Assembly (NCBI RefSeq): GCF_011777505.1
Contig: NZ_JAATJT010000002.1
Span: 1-64,000 of the forward strand
DNA from: Gaetbulibacter sp. S0825
GTDB lineage: Bacteria > Bacteroidota > Bacteroidia > Flavobacteriales > Flavobacteriaceae
Length of the DNA: 64,000 bases
Direction: 5' to 3'
Shown here: in pieces, positions 17,686 to 26,631 of the stretch
Layout of the letters: each line of letters begins with the position of its first letter
How positions within the stretch are numbered: position 1 is the stretch's first letter
Notes under the pieces: generated by a model
Told to the model about the DNA's origin: nothing
The model's input: the letters and a program-made list of their open reading frames with translations, nothing else
Databases searched by the model: none
Position numbers and translations under genes: made by a program

Positions 17686-18465
17686 ATGAAACATACATTT
17701 TATAAATATCAAGGTACAGGAAATGATTTTGTGATTATAGATAATCGTGAAGGCATTTTTGATAAAGAAGACACTAAATTGGTAGCCAATTTGTGTGATA
17801 GGCGTTTTGGTATTGGAGCCGATGGGTTAATACTCTTGGAAAATCACGAAGACTTAGATTTTAAAATGGTGTATTACAACTCTGATGGCAACGAAAGTAC
17901 CATGTGTGGAAATGGAGGACGTTGTTTAGTAGCATTTGCAAAAGAGATTGGCGTTATAGATAATGAAGCTACCTTTTTAGCAATTGATGGTTTGCATCAT
18001 GCTAAAATTGAAGGTAATATTGTAAAGCTTCAAATGCAAGACGTATCAGGTATTAAGATGTATGATAAACACGTTTTTCTAGATACTGGGTCACCGCATC
18101 ATGTTGAGGTCCGTGAAAATATTGACAAGATTGATATTAAAAAAGAGGGTGCCTCGATTAGGTATGGACAACCTTATTACGAAGAAGGAGCTAACGTTAA
18201 TTTTGTAGAGAAAATTGAAGACTCAATTTTTTCCGTGAGGACATACGAAAGAGGGGTGGAAGGAGAAACATTTTCTTGCGGTACAGGAGTAACAGCGGTT
18301 GGAATTGCTATGAATGCAACAGGTGTGACTAAGAATAACCTTATCATTTTACAAACAAAAGGAGGGAAGTTAAAAGTATCTTTTAAGCAAGAGGGTCAAC
18401 AATATAAAGATGTATGGTTAATTGGACCAGCTATTTTGGTTTATAAAGGGGAAATTGCATGGTAA
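17686..18465 (+). CDS. dapF: Diaminopimelate epimerase
   Basis: DapF converts LL- to meso-diaminopimelate for lysine and peptidoglycan. The two catalytic cysteines are C74 (STMCGNGGRC) and C198 (GETFSCGTGVTAVG). The N-terminal FYKYQGTGNDFVIIDN is typical, and the 259-residue length is normal. The ATG is chosen over an upstream in-frame TTG that lies inside the promoter. It heads a plus-strand run with a GNAT gene (7-nt overlap) and mltG, linking cell-wall precursor supply and glycan processing. dapA of the same pathway lies at 44786. Confidence 0.96.
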   Translation: MKHTFYKYQGTGNDFVIIDNREGIFDKEDTKLVANLCDRRFGIGADGLILLENHEDLDFKMVYYNSDGNESTMCGNGGRCLVAFAKEIGVIDNEATFLAIDGLHHAKIEGNIVKLQMQDVSGIKMYDKHVFLDTGSPHHVEVRENIDKIDIKKEGASIRYGQPYYEEGANVNFVEKIEDSIFSVRTYERGVEGETFSCGTGVTAVGIAMNATGVTKNNLIILQTKGGKLKVSFKQEGQQYKDVWLIGPAILVYKGEIAW

Positions 18466-18983
18466 CTTTAAAAGGCGAACATATATTTTTAAGAGCTTTA
18501 GAGCCTGAGGATCTCGATTTTATTTATGAGATAGAAAACAATCAAGATATTTGGGAAATAAGTAATACAATGACACCTTATTCTCGATTTTTAATTAAAC
18601 AATATCTAGAGAATGCTCATAAAGATATATTTGAAGTAAAGCAACTGCGTCTTGTTATCTCGACTTTTGAGAATAATACTATTGGGTTGATAGATATTTT
18701 TGATTTTGACTTTCATAATAAACGTGCAGGAATAGGTGTTTTAATTAAGGATTCAATTAACAGAGGTAAAGGTTATGGAGCTGAAGCATTACGATTATTA
18801 ATTGATTATTGTTTTGCACATTTAAACCTTCATCAGTTGTATTGTAATATTTCAGAAGATAATGAAGCGAGCATAAAGCTTTTTAAACGTCATAATTTCA
18901 AAGAAATAGGACTCAAAAAAGACTGGAATATTGTAAATGGAGCTTATAAAAATGAATATTTGTTTCAACTAATAAATAACTAA
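18459..18983 (+). CDS. GNAT acetyltransferase, RimJ/RimL type
   Basis: A 174-residue protein with LKGEHIFLRALEPEDLDFIY at the start, GIGVLIKDSINRGKGYGAEA carrying the acetyl-CoA loop (RGKGYG), and HLNLHQLYCNISEDNEASIK near the end, as in ribosomal-protein or antibiotic acetyltransferases. The target is unknown. It overlaps dapF by seven bases, and its stop abuts the mltG start, so it belongs to that operon. Confidence 0.85.
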   Translation: MVTLKGEHIFLRALEPEDLDFIYEIENNQDIWEISNTMTPYSRFLIKQYLENAHKDIFEVKQLRLVISTFENNTIGLIDIFDFDFHNKRAGIGVLIKDSINRGKGYGAEALRLLIDYCFAHLNLHQLYCNISEDNEASIKLFKRHNFKEIGLKKDWNIVNGAYKNEYLFQLINN

Positions 18984-20026
18984 TGTATTTTAAAAAAATC
19001 TTACTTGCTATTGCATTAATTGGTTTAGTAATAGCTGCATATTTTGCATATTATGTGTATTCGGCAATGTTTGTACCCAATACGGCCTTTAATAACAATG
19101 AAGCTTATGTGTATATTGAATCTGACACAGATTATAATAAGGTAAGAGAAAGTCTAATACCATTACTTAAAGACATAAATACATTTGATGCACTTGCTAA
19201 TCGAAAAAAATATACAACTAATGTTAAAGCTGGTAAGTATATTATTAAGAAAGACATGACCAATAATGATATTATTAATTCCATAAGAAGTAATAATATT
19301 CCAGTAAAGGTGTCTTTTAACAATCAAAATTCGTTAGAGCTTTTAGCAGGGAGAATTGCTAAACAGATTGAAGCAGACAGTACCTCACTTTTAGAAGTGT
19401 TTAATGATTCAAATTTTTTAGAGAAGAATGGTTTTAATGAAGCTACAGCATTAGGGATGTATATTCCTAATAGTTATGAGTTTTTCTGGAATACTTCAGC
19501 CGAGAGTTTTAGGGATAGAATGCTCACAGAGTATAATAAGTTTTGGAACGACACAAGGTTGGAAAAAGCTCGTAAAGCCAACTTAAACCCAGATGAGGTA
19601 GTGGCACTAGCTTCAATTGTACAAGAAGAATCCAAACAAAAAAGCGAACAACCAAGAATTGCAGGTGTTTACATTAATAGATTAAAAAATAATTGGCCTT
19701 TACAAGCAGACCCAACATTAAAGTTTGCTGCTTATAAATTACCTAAATACCAAGGTACATTAATTAAACGCGTACTTAATGTACACAAAGAAATAAACTC
19801 ACCCTATAATACATATAAGAATGTTGGTTTGCCACCAGGATTAATTGCAATGCCAGATATTTCTGCTATTGATGCGGTATTGAATTTTGAAACCCACAAT
19901 TATTTCTACTTTGCTGCCGATGCTAAAAAACCAGGGTTCCATAAGTTTGCTAGAACTTTGTCTCAGCATAATCAAAATGCAAGAGAGTATCAGCGTTATT
20001 TATCGCAACAAGGTATAAGACGTTAG
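18983..20026 (+). CDS. mltG: Endolytic murein transglycosylase
   Basis: MltG cleaves nascent glycan strands near the membrane and sets their length. A transmembrane helix covers residues 5-28 (ILLAIALIGLVIAAYFAYYV), followed by a LysM-like part and the YceG domain. The catalytic glutamate lies in LASIVQEESKQ, followed by RIAGVYINRL and LQADPTLKFA. At 347 residues it has normal length. It sits with dapF and before a DUF2279 gene and a lysozyme-like gene, giving a cell-wall group. Confidence 0.94.
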   Translation: MYFKKILLAIALIGLVIAAYFAYYVYSAMFVPNTAFNNNEAYVYIESDTDYNKVRESLIPLLKDINTFDALANRKKYTTNVKAGKYIIKKDMTNNDIINSIRSNNIPVKVSFNNQNSLELLAGRIAKQIEADSTSLLEVFNDSNFLEKNGFNEATALGMYIPNSYEFFWNTSAESFRDRMLTEYNKFWNDTRLEKARKANLNPDEVVALASIVQEESKQKSEQPRIAGVYINRLKNNWPLQADPTLKFAAYKLPKYQGTLIKRVLNVHKEINSPYNTYKNVGLPPGLIAMPDISAIDAVLNFETHNYFYFAADAKKPGFHKFARTLSQHNQNAREYQRYLSQQGIRR

Positions 20027-20029
20027 GTT

Positions 20030-20938
20030 TTGATTCATAAAATTAAACTCTTTTTACTATTATTTTTTATAGGTATATCTGGTTTTGGTCAACAATTAAA
20101 CACGTTTCTCAAGCCAAGTGATACTTTAAATATTAAAAGAAGAAATGCGGTAGTCGTTTCTGAAACTGCTTTAGGAGCTTCGGCATTGATTGGTCTAAAT
20201 GCATTGTGGTATAAAGATTATGACCGTTCTAAATTTCATACCATAAACGATTTGGATGAATGGATGCAAATGGATAAAATTGGCCATGCATTTTCATCTT
20301 ATCAATTGGCTAGAGTAGGAGCAGATGTTTTTAATTGGAGCGGTGTAAGTAAAAAAGACCAGCTTATTTATGGTGCTACATTTGGATTTACGTTTCTGTC
20401 GGCTGTCGAAATTTTTGACGGTTTTTCTAAAGAATGGGGTTTTTCTTGGTCAGATATTGGAGCTAACGCGCTTGGAACAGGATTGTATATTGGTCAAGAA
20501 TTACTTTGGGAAGAACAGCGTTTGCAATTAAAATATTCATTTCACCAAACTCCTTATGCTGCAATGCGTCCTGAAAGATTGGGCAATTCCTTCATAGAAC
20601 AAATGTTTAAAGATTATAATGGTCAAACCTATTGGTTAAGTGCGAATTTAGATGCCTTTTTTAAGGAGGCGAACTTCCCTAAGTGGTTGAACATTGCAAT
20701 TGGATATAGCGCAAACGGCATGTTAACTGGTGAAAATGAACCTGTTAATAATATGTTTACAAGTCAAGATAGATATCGGCAGTTTTATTTAAGTTTTGAT
20801 GTAAATTTGACCAATATTAATACAAAATCCAGGGTTTTAAAAACCATTTTTTCTGTATTAAATGTTATAAAAGTACCGCTCCCTACAATCGAGTTTAATA
20901 GCAAAAATAAGGCTGTATTTCATCTTTTGCTCCATTAA
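20030..20938 (+). CDS. DUF2279 family exported protein (TTG start)
   Basis: Translation most likely starts at TTG, three bases behind mltG. The first residues then form a signal peptide (MIHKIKLFLLLFFIGISGFGQQ) and no ATG gives a comparable start. The 302-residue protein contains the DUF2279 core: DEWMQMDKIGHAFSSYQLA, YGATFGFTFLSAVEIFDGF and WSDIGANALGTGLYIGQE. The core is probably a small alpha-helical membrane-associated domain related to E. coli YfiM. Function is unknown. Close spacing suggests co-expression with mltG. Confidence 0.75.
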   Translation: MIHKIKLFLLLFFIGISGFGQQLNTFLKPSDTLNIKRRNAVVVSETALGASALIGLNALWYKDYDRSKFHTINDLDEWMQMDKIGHAFSSYQLARVGADVFNWSGVSKKDQLIYGATFGFTFLSAVEIFDGFSKEWGFSWSDIGANALGTGLYIGQELLWEEQRLQLKYSFHQTPYAAMRPERLGNSFIEQMFKDYNGQTYWLSANLDAFFKEANFPKWLNIAIGYSANGMLTGENEPVNNMFTSQDRYRQFYLSFDVNLTNINTKSRVLKTIFSVLNVIKVPLPTIEFNSKNKAVFHLLLH

Positions 20939-20960
20939 GAAATACACTTAAACGAGTAAT

Positions 20961-20991
20961 TTTGAAAATATCAAGAATTTGTGTAATTTTG
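20961..20991 (+). promoter_or_regulatory. Promoter of the lysozyme-like gene, TTTG-N19-TAATTTTG
   Basis: TTTG (20961-20964), 19 bases, then TAATTTTG (20984-20991) match the Bacteroidota consensus fully. The first TTTG is itself part of a second -7-like TAATTTTG (20957-20964). The leader to the ATG at 21048 would be about 53 bases. Confidence 0.65.
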
Positions 20992-21047
20992 CACGCTGAA
21001 ATTTTGAGTATATAAATGAATCATTTTGCCCTCGTAAATTTTAAATT

Positions 21048-21701
21048 ATGTATAAAGGATTAGTAGCATATTCGATTATTCCAGTTGTAGTGTTTTTAGC
21101 ATTTTTTACTGCTTTTGAAACTACATATATTTTGGACGAAGAGATGTATTCGATTGAAGGCTTAGAGCTTGCTTACAATTCTCCCAGTAAAGCACCTAAA
21201 ATTGAAACCCCTAAAAAAGTAGACTATTATTTACCAACCCTTGGAAAATGTTTTGTTGGCTTTAAAGAAGCATTGGCTTTTAAGGAGTCTAGAGGAAATT
21301 ACTTTTCTGTAAACACTTTTGGTTATATGGGTAAATATCAATTTGGCAGAAACACACTCAAGCTTATTGGTATTTATAACACTAATAATTTTTTGAATAC
21401 CCCTGAACTTCAGGAAAAAGCTTTTATTGCAAATGCTATGCGTAACAAGTGGATATTGCGTCGTGATATTAAACGTTTTGTTGGAAAAACTATCGATGGT
21501 GTTTTAGTGACTGAATCTGGAATTCTTGCTGCAGCACATTTAGCAGGTCCTGGAAGTGTTAAAAAGTATTTGCGAAGTTATGGAGCAATTGGTTTTGCAG
21601 ATGCTTATGGAACTACCATAAGAAATTACATGAAAAAGTTTTCTGGTTACGATACATCTTTTATAGAAGCAGATAAAAAAGCAAAAGCTACTTTACTTTA
21701 A
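21048..21701 (+). CDS. Membrane-anchored lysozyme-like protein
   Basis: A 217-residue protein. An N-terminal membrane helix (about 5-24) is followed by a soluble domain with lysozyme/SLT features. Glu80 in FKESRGNY is the likely catalytic acid; NTFGYMGKYQFG follows, then ESGILAAAHLAGPGSVKKYL. It may cleave or bind peptidoglycan outside the inner membrane; activity is inferred from the fold pattern only. It has its own promoter behind the dapF-mltG group. Its stop shares TTAA with the stop of the convergent methylase gene. Confidence 0.65.
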   Translation: MYKGLVAYSIIPVVVFLAFFTAFETTYILDEEMYSIEGLELAYNSPSKAPKIETPKKVDYYLPTLGKCFVGFKEALAFKESRGNYFSVNTFGYMGKYQFGRNTLKLIGIYNTNNFLNTPELQEKAFIANAMRNKWILRRDIKRFVGKTIDGVLVTESGILAAAHLAGPGSVKKYLRSYGAIGFADAYGTTIRNYMKKFSGYDTSFIEADKKAKATLL

Positions 21702-22414
21702 TCTTTGTGTATTATAAATATTGCTGGCCTTTTATGAAGGTCAATATTTGCTAATTTCCACTCACTTACCATTTTGGTTTTTATATACTCGGTTGCCAAT
21801 GTAATATCACAAGCAATGCACACTCTAGTGTTTTTGTTTAGAGATGAGCAAATGTCCTCTAACATTTTATTGTTTCTATAAGGTGTTTCAATAAATATTT
21901 GTGATTGGTTTTGCTCAAAAGATATACGCTCTAACTTTTTTAAGCTAGCCTTACGTTCGTGTTTATCTATAGGTAAATAACCATTAAAAGTAAAACTTTG
22001 CCCATTCATTCCGGAACTCATTAATGCTAGCAATATAGAGGAAGGTCCAACTAGAGGTACAACTTGAATGTCCTTTTCATGAGCAATTTTAACAACATCG
22101 GCTCCAGGATCGGCTATTCCTGGACAACCAGCTTCAGACAATAACCCAACAGGTTTTCCTTCCATGCATGCATTTAGAAAATCTGGTAGTTCGTTTTCTT
22201 CAGTATATTTATTTAGTATATGAATCTTAAGTGATTGTTGAGATTTTCCAGAACTAATTTTTTTAATAAAACGTCTTGCAGTTTTTTCATTTTCAACGAT
22301 GTAATCATCAACTTGTTCAATTATTTTTTTTATGGAAATAGGCAGTACTTCTAAAGGCTGATTTTCGCCTAATCTGGTCGGAATTAAATATAGTTTTCCT
22401 TTGACTTCACTCAT
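21698..22414 (-). CDS. Tetrapyrrole-methylase-fold SAM methyltransferase, RsmI-like
   Basis: The 238 residues carry the fold's signatures: YLIPTRLGENQPLEVLP at the start, GLLSEAGCPGIADPGADVV in the middle and LVGPSSILLALMSSG. RsmI 2'-O-methylates C1402 of 16S rRNA. This protein is shorter (RsmI is about 285) and has a divergent N-terminus, so it may be the second, uncharacterised RsmI paralogue seen in Bacteroidota. It closes the minus-strand run behind two secreted sugar dehydrogenases, three bases away, without an obvious functional link. Confidence 0.8.
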   Translation of the reverse strand: MSEVKGKLYLIPTRLGENQPLEVLPISIKKIIEQVDDYIVENEKTARRFIKKISSGKSQQSLKIHILNKYTEENELPDFLNACMEGKPVGLLSEAGCPGIADPGADVVKIAHEKDIQVVPLVGPSSILLALMSSGMNGQSFTFNGYLPIDKHERKASLKKLERISFEQNQSQIFIETPYRNNKMLEDICSSLNKNTRVCIACDITLATEYIKTKMVSEWKLANIDLHKRPAIFIIHKD

Positions 22415-22417
22415 GTA

Positions 22418-24598
22418 TTAATTAATTATTAGCTTAATATTTGAAAGTAGACTATTCGCTTTAAAAACAGATACAATATACAATCCTGAAGCTAGATTTT
22501 TGGTTGAAACTGGAATAATATGATTAGAAAAATTACTTAAAGTCTTAATATGTTTACCAGTAAAATCATAAAAAGCAATCGAGAAAGGAATTTCATTCTC
22601 ATCAAAAACAAAAAACACTTCTTCCCTTGCTGGATTAGGATACATTAAGTAGCTAAACCCTACGTCATTAGTTTCAATGATACCATCACAATTTTCATCT
22701 ATGTCATTATTTGGAATTTCGGTAGCAATAGGATTTATATTTGGGTTTGTATCATCGCAATCGGTATTATCACTAACATAGCCAATAGGTTGAGTTGTGG
22801 CAGTTTGACTTACATCAGGATTTCCAAAAGTATCATTATCAGCATCTTCGTACCAAGTTTTTAAATCAAAGCCATCACAGTTTTCATCTATGTTATTATC
22901 TGGAATTTCTGTGACGTTCGGATTTATATTTGGGTTTGTGTCGTCACAATCAGTATTATCAGCGACATAGCCATTTGGCTGGCTGGCAGCTGTTTGACTT
23001 ACATTAGGATTTCCAAAGGTATCATTGTCGGCATCTTCATACCATATTAACTCATCTAAACCGTCACAATTTTCATCAATGTTGTTATTCGGGATTTCAG
23101 TAGCGTTCGGATTTATATTAGGGTTTGTGTCATCACAATCGGTATTATCACTAACATAGCCGCTAGGTTGAGTTGTAGCTGTTTGGCTTACATCTGGATT
23201 TCCAAAAGTATCATTATCAGCATCTTCGTACCAGGTTTTTAAATCAAAGCCATCACAGTCTTCGTCAATGTTGTTATCTGGAATTTCTGTAGCGTTAGGG
23301 TTTATATTTGGGTTTCTATCGTCACAGTCGGTATTATCGGCAACATAGCCGCTAGGTTGAGTTGTAGCTGTTTGGCTTACATTAGGATTTCCAAAGGTGT
23401 CGTTGTCGGCATCTTCATACCAAGTAGAATTAGAAGTGTCTGTATCAATAATTCTATAGATTGTACCAGAATTTAAGCCAGCAATATAAAGTTCGCCATT
23501 AATATCTTCACCAAAAGCAACCCAACGATTCCCATTAAATTGGTCGCTAAATGACATATTCCATGAACTTCCGCTGTTTTGTAAAAAACCAATTTCGTCA
23601 CTGCAATAATCTGCAAAAAAGTATAGTCCAGAAAAATTTGGAAACTGAGAACCTCTGTATCGATAGCCACCAGTTATGGAGCATTTAAAATTTCCACTAT
23701 TTGAATGTGAATATTCGCCAACAGGGAAGGTAAGTGTGCTTGCATCTGGACATCCAGTATCGTTAAATGTGTTATTTCCTTCATAGCAACGCCACCCATA
23801 ATTTAAACCAGCAGCTGTAGGAGCAGCCATATTAATTTCTTCATATTCGCCTTGACCAACATCTGCAATCCAAATATCTCCAGTTTGGCTATCAAAAGAG
23901 AATTTCCATGGATTTCTTAACCCATAAGCCCAAATTTCATCAAGTGTATTGACATCACCATCGTTATAGAAAGGATTATCGCTTGGAATTGCGTAATTAT
24001 TTCCATTAGCTGTGTTGTTCACATCAATCCTTATCATTTTTCCTAGTAATGTACTAAGGTTTTGAGCTCTATTTTCGGGATCTCCACCTGCACCTCCATC
24101 TCCAGAAGCAATATATAAATAGCCATCTGGACCAAAAGCCATATCGCCTCCATTATGGTTACTGTATGGTTGTGCAATATTAAGGAGGGGTAGCTCGGAA
24201 CTTGAGTTTGCAATATTTGCATCTGAAATGCTAACTTCAAACCTAGAAACTACAGTGTCCCCATTATTATTAATATAATTAACGTAAAAAAAACCATTGT
24301 TACTGTAGTTGGGATGAAATGCTAAACCAAGCAATCCTCTTTCGTCTCCACCACCACTAATATCAATAACAAGGTTGTTAATGTCTAAAAAAGGTGTCGC
24401 ATTTACAGAACCATTGGTATTAACAATTCTAATATAGCCTCTTTGTTCAACAACAAAAAGTCTGTCATCGCCTGCATTTTTAATATTTACAGGCATATCT
24501 AGTCCTGTGGCAAAGCTTTGTATATCTATTGTTTGGGAAAAAGAATAGGTAAAAAAGAATAAACAAAAGCTTAATATAAATGTATTTTTACTTTTCAT
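22418..24598 (-). CDS. Secreted PQQ-dependent sugar dehydrogenase with MopE-type repeats and T9SS signal
   Basis: A signal peptide precedes a six-bladed soluble glucose-dehydrogenase-like propeller at about residues 25-385 (NHNGGDMAFGPDGYLYIASG, IWIADVGQGEYEEIN, GLNYGWRCYEG). Four tandem 63-residue repeats at 392-642 follow, each with WYEDADNDTFGNP and DNTDCDDTNPNINP, a calcium-type Asp-rich MopE motif. The T9SS sorting domain closes the protein (YPNPAREEVFFVFDE to the end). It is probably exported through the type IX system to oxidise sugars outside the cell, if PQQ is available; no PQQ genes lie here. Its paralogue precedes it. Confidence 0.88.
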   Translation of the reverse strand: MKSKNTFILSFCLFFFTYSFSQTIDIQSFATGLDMPVNIKNAGDDRLFVVEQRGYIRIVNTNGSVNATPFLDINNLVIDISGGGDERGLLGLAFHPNYSNNGFFYVNYINNNGDTVVSRFEVSISDANIANSSSELPLLNIAQPYSNHNGGDMAFGPDGYLYIASGDGGAGGDPENRAQNLSTLLGKMIRIDVNNTANGNNYAIPSDNPFYNDGDVNTLDEIWAYGLRNPWKFSFDSQTGDIWIADVGQGEYEEINMAAPTAAGLNYGWRCYEGNNTFNDTGCPDASTLTFPVGEYSHSNSGNFKCSITGGYRYRGSQFPNFSGLYFFADYCSDEIGFLQNSGSSWNMSFSDQFNGNRWVAFGEDINGELYIAGLNSGTIYRIIDTDTSNSTWYEDADNDTFGNPNVSQTATTQPSGYVADNTDCDDRNPNINPNATEIPDNNIDEDCDGFDLKTWYEDADNDTFGNPDVSQTATTQPSGYVSDNTDCDDTNPNINPNATEIPNNNIDENCDGLDELIWYEDADNDTFGNPNVSQTAASQPNGYVADNTDCDDTNPNINPNVTEIPDNNIDENCDGFDLKTWYEDADNDTFGNPDVSQTATTQPIGYVSDNTDCDDTNPNINPIATEIPNNDIDENCDGIIETNDVGFSYLMYPNPAREEVFFVFDENEIPFSIAFYDFTGKHIKTLSNFSNHIIPVSTKNLASGLYIVSVFKANSLLSNIKLIIN
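22670..23425 (-). repeat. Four 189-bp tandem repeats coding MopE-type Asp-rich units
   Basis: The repeats begin at 23425, 23236, 23047 and 22858 on the minus strand, each encoding 63 residues. Units 1 and 3 share GNPNV, PDNNID and CDGFDLK; units 2 and 4 share GNPDV and the PNN(N/D)IDE form. This ABAB pattern points to duplication of a two-unit block. Confidence 0.9.
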
Positions 24599-24652
24599 AG
24601 CGTACTTTGTTTAATAAATGTACGAATAAAAAGGTAGAATTAGATGTAATAA

Positions 24653-26125
24653 TTACTTGATAATTAGCTTGTTTTGAGATTTCTCACCTTTATTTGTAAT
24701 AGTTTCAATGACATATATTCCCGAAGAAATATTTGCAAATTCTATTTTTGCTGTTGTTGAATTAATGGTTTCTATTGTTGCGCCAATCTTTTGTCCTTGA
24801 AGATTAATAGCGTTTACTTCTTTTAAAGATGTTGCTTTGTTAAAATTTAAAGCCACAACATTGTCTTCTGTTGGATTAGGTATAATGCTAAACTTATAAT
24901 TTAAATTCGTTGAAGTAGTCGACATGGTATTTGCTTTAATCTTGTATACTTGACCATTATTGCTTAACGGGTTGCTGACCACAAATAACTCACCATTGTT
25001 ATCTTCAGCAAAAGCGACCCAGCGTCTACTACTAAATGTTGTTGGATGATTAGTTCTATTCCAACCTCCACTGCCATCTGGCGTTATCATAAATATTTCC
25101 CCACTGCACCAATCTCCGGCAAAATAGGTGCCAATTAGATTGGGATATGCGGACCCTCTATAGCGATAGCCACCAGCAACAGAACATCTAAATTTTCCAT
25201 CACTTTCAAAATGGTTATACTCATGAGCTGCAAACTCTAAATTACCAATAGGTGGACAACCACCACTCATATTAAATTCAGAAGAACCTTCGTAACATCT
25301 CCAGCCATAGTTTAAACCAGGGACATTACCTGCGTTTAAATTTATTTCTTCAATATCTTCTTGACCAACATCGCCAATCCATAAATCACCATTGGCGCTA
25401 TCAAACGAAAATTTCGCAGGGTTTCTAAAGCCATATAGCCATATTTCTGCTAATGTATTTGGATCGTCTGTTGGTGTTTCAACAAATGGATTTCCTGCAG
25501 GAATGCTATAGTTGTTTCCGTATGTATTTCCATTTGTAGGATTGTCAACATCAATACGAAGAATTTTACCGTGAATCTCAGCTAAATTCTGAGAACGATT
25601 ATCAGGATCTCCTTGATCTGTTCCACCATCACCTTTAGAAATGTATAAATAACCATCTGACCCAAAAGCCATATCGCCTCCATGGTGTGCATCGTAAGGA
25701 TGCGGAATATTCATTATCACTAACTCTGAATTGACATCGGCAATATCTGGATTTGCACTTACAGAAAATCTAGAAATTATATTGTTACCAACTTGGTCAA
25801 TGTAATTCACATAAAAGTAACCATTGCTAGAATAGTTTGGATGAAAAACCATGCTTAACAAACCTCTTTCCCATTCTACCTGGTAATTATCGTAAACCAA
25901 AGCATCAATGTCTAGAAAAGGTGTTGATGGTGTGGTGCCGTCAGATTTTATAATCCAAATAAACCCATCTTGTTCTAAAACAAACATTCTACTGTCTCCA
26001 GCATTTGCAATATTTGTTGGGTAATTAAAAGTTGGTCCAAATGCTTCCAGAGAAATAGTTTGAGCATTTAAAGGCAATGAAACAAGACAAAGCATTACTA
26101 ATGCAGTTGAGTAGAGTTTTTTCAT
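24653..26125 (-). CDS. Secreted PQQ-dependent sugar dehydrogenase with T9SS signal
   Basis: A paralogue of the preceding protein without the Asp-rich repeats, 490 residues long. A signal peptide (ending LNAQT) precedes a GSDH-type propeller at about 22-400 (HHGGDMAFGSDGYLYISKG, LWIGDVGQEDIEEIN, GLNYGWRCYEGSSEF) and a C-terminal T9SS sorting domain (FSIIPNPTEDNVVALNF, ending SQNKLIIK). The conserved histidine of the family is in the HHGGD stretch. It lies in one strand block with the other enzyme (54-nt gap) and behind the phosphatase gene (34-nt gap). Confidence 0.88.
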   Translation of the reverse strand: MKKLYSTALVMLCLVSLPLNAQTISLEAFGPTFNYPTNIANAGDSRMFVLEQDGFIWIIKSDGTTPSTPFLDIDALVYDNYQVEWERGLLSMVFHPNYSSNGYFYVNYIDQVGNNIISRFSVSANPDIADVNSELVIMNIPHPYDAHHGGDMAFGSDGYLYISKGDGGTDQGDPDNRSQNLAEIHGKILRIDVDNPTNGNTYGNNYSIPAGNPFVETPTDDPNTLAEIWLYGFRNPAKFSFDSANGDLWIGDVGQEDIEEINLNAGNVPGLNYGWRCYEGSSEFNMSGGCPPIGNLEFAAHEYNHFESDGKFRCSVAGGYRYRGSAYPNLIGTYFAGDWCSGEIFMITPDGSGGWNRTNHPTTFSSRRWVAFAEDNNGELFVVSNPLSNNGQVYKIKANTMSTTSTNLNYKFSIIPNPTEDNVVALNFNKATSLKEVNAINLQGQKIGATIETINSTTAKIEFANISSGIYVIETITNKGEKSQNKLIIK

Positions 26126-26159
26126 GTTAGGGTGTAATTAGATTTCTAAATTACATTAT

Positions 26160-26621
26160 TCATGAAATATTTTTTAATACTTTAATGTATATTCTATCAC
26201 AGGCTTGATTTAATAGTTGAAATACATTTTCGAAACCCGAATCACCTCCATAATAAGGATCTGGAACATTAATTAATTCATTATCTAGCTCATTTAGAAT
26301 CAATTCTACTTTTTTTTTATCACCATCATTTCGAGCTAAGGCTATGATATTTTTATAGTTAGAAGTGTCCATAACATAGATGAAATTAAACTCGTCAAAA
26401 TCTGATACTTTGAATTGCCTTCCTCTTTGATTTGTAATATCGATACCGTGTTTTTTAGCAACTTCAATCGATCTTTTATCTGGAAGTTCTCCAATATGAT
26501 AATTGCTGGTTCCAGCAGATTCAACTATAAAATTATGTTTTGGGAATTTATGCTTTAAAATGCCTTCGGCTAATGGGGATCGACATATATTGCCTAAACA
26601 TACCATTAGAATTTTTGTCAT
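26160..26621 (-). CDS. Low-molecular-weight protein-tyrosine phosphatase
   Basis: The P-loop VCLGNICRSP at residues 7-16 carries the nucleophile Cys8 and Arg14. The general acid Asp lies in NVPDPYYGG, as in the family, and the 153-residue length is normal. It dephosphorylates phosphotyrosine or small phosphoesters in the cytoplasm. No tyrosine kinase or capsule genes accompany it. Ten bases separate it from dnaA upstream, so the two are probably co-transcribed. Confidence 0.93.
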   Translation of the reverse strand: MTKILMVCLGNICRSPLAEGILKHKFPKHNFIVESAGTSNYHIGELPDKRSIEVAKKHGIDITNQRGRQFKVSDFDEFNFIYVMDTSNYKNIIALARNDGDKKKVELILNELDNELINVPDPYYGGDSGFENVFQLLNQACDRIYIKVLKNIS

Positions 26622-26631
26622 TTTTAAGTAT

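Noticed and set aside
22670-23425. CRISPR-like array
   Set aside because: The 189-bp repeats are in-frame coding units with an Asp-rich protein motif; there are no short repeats with unique spacers.
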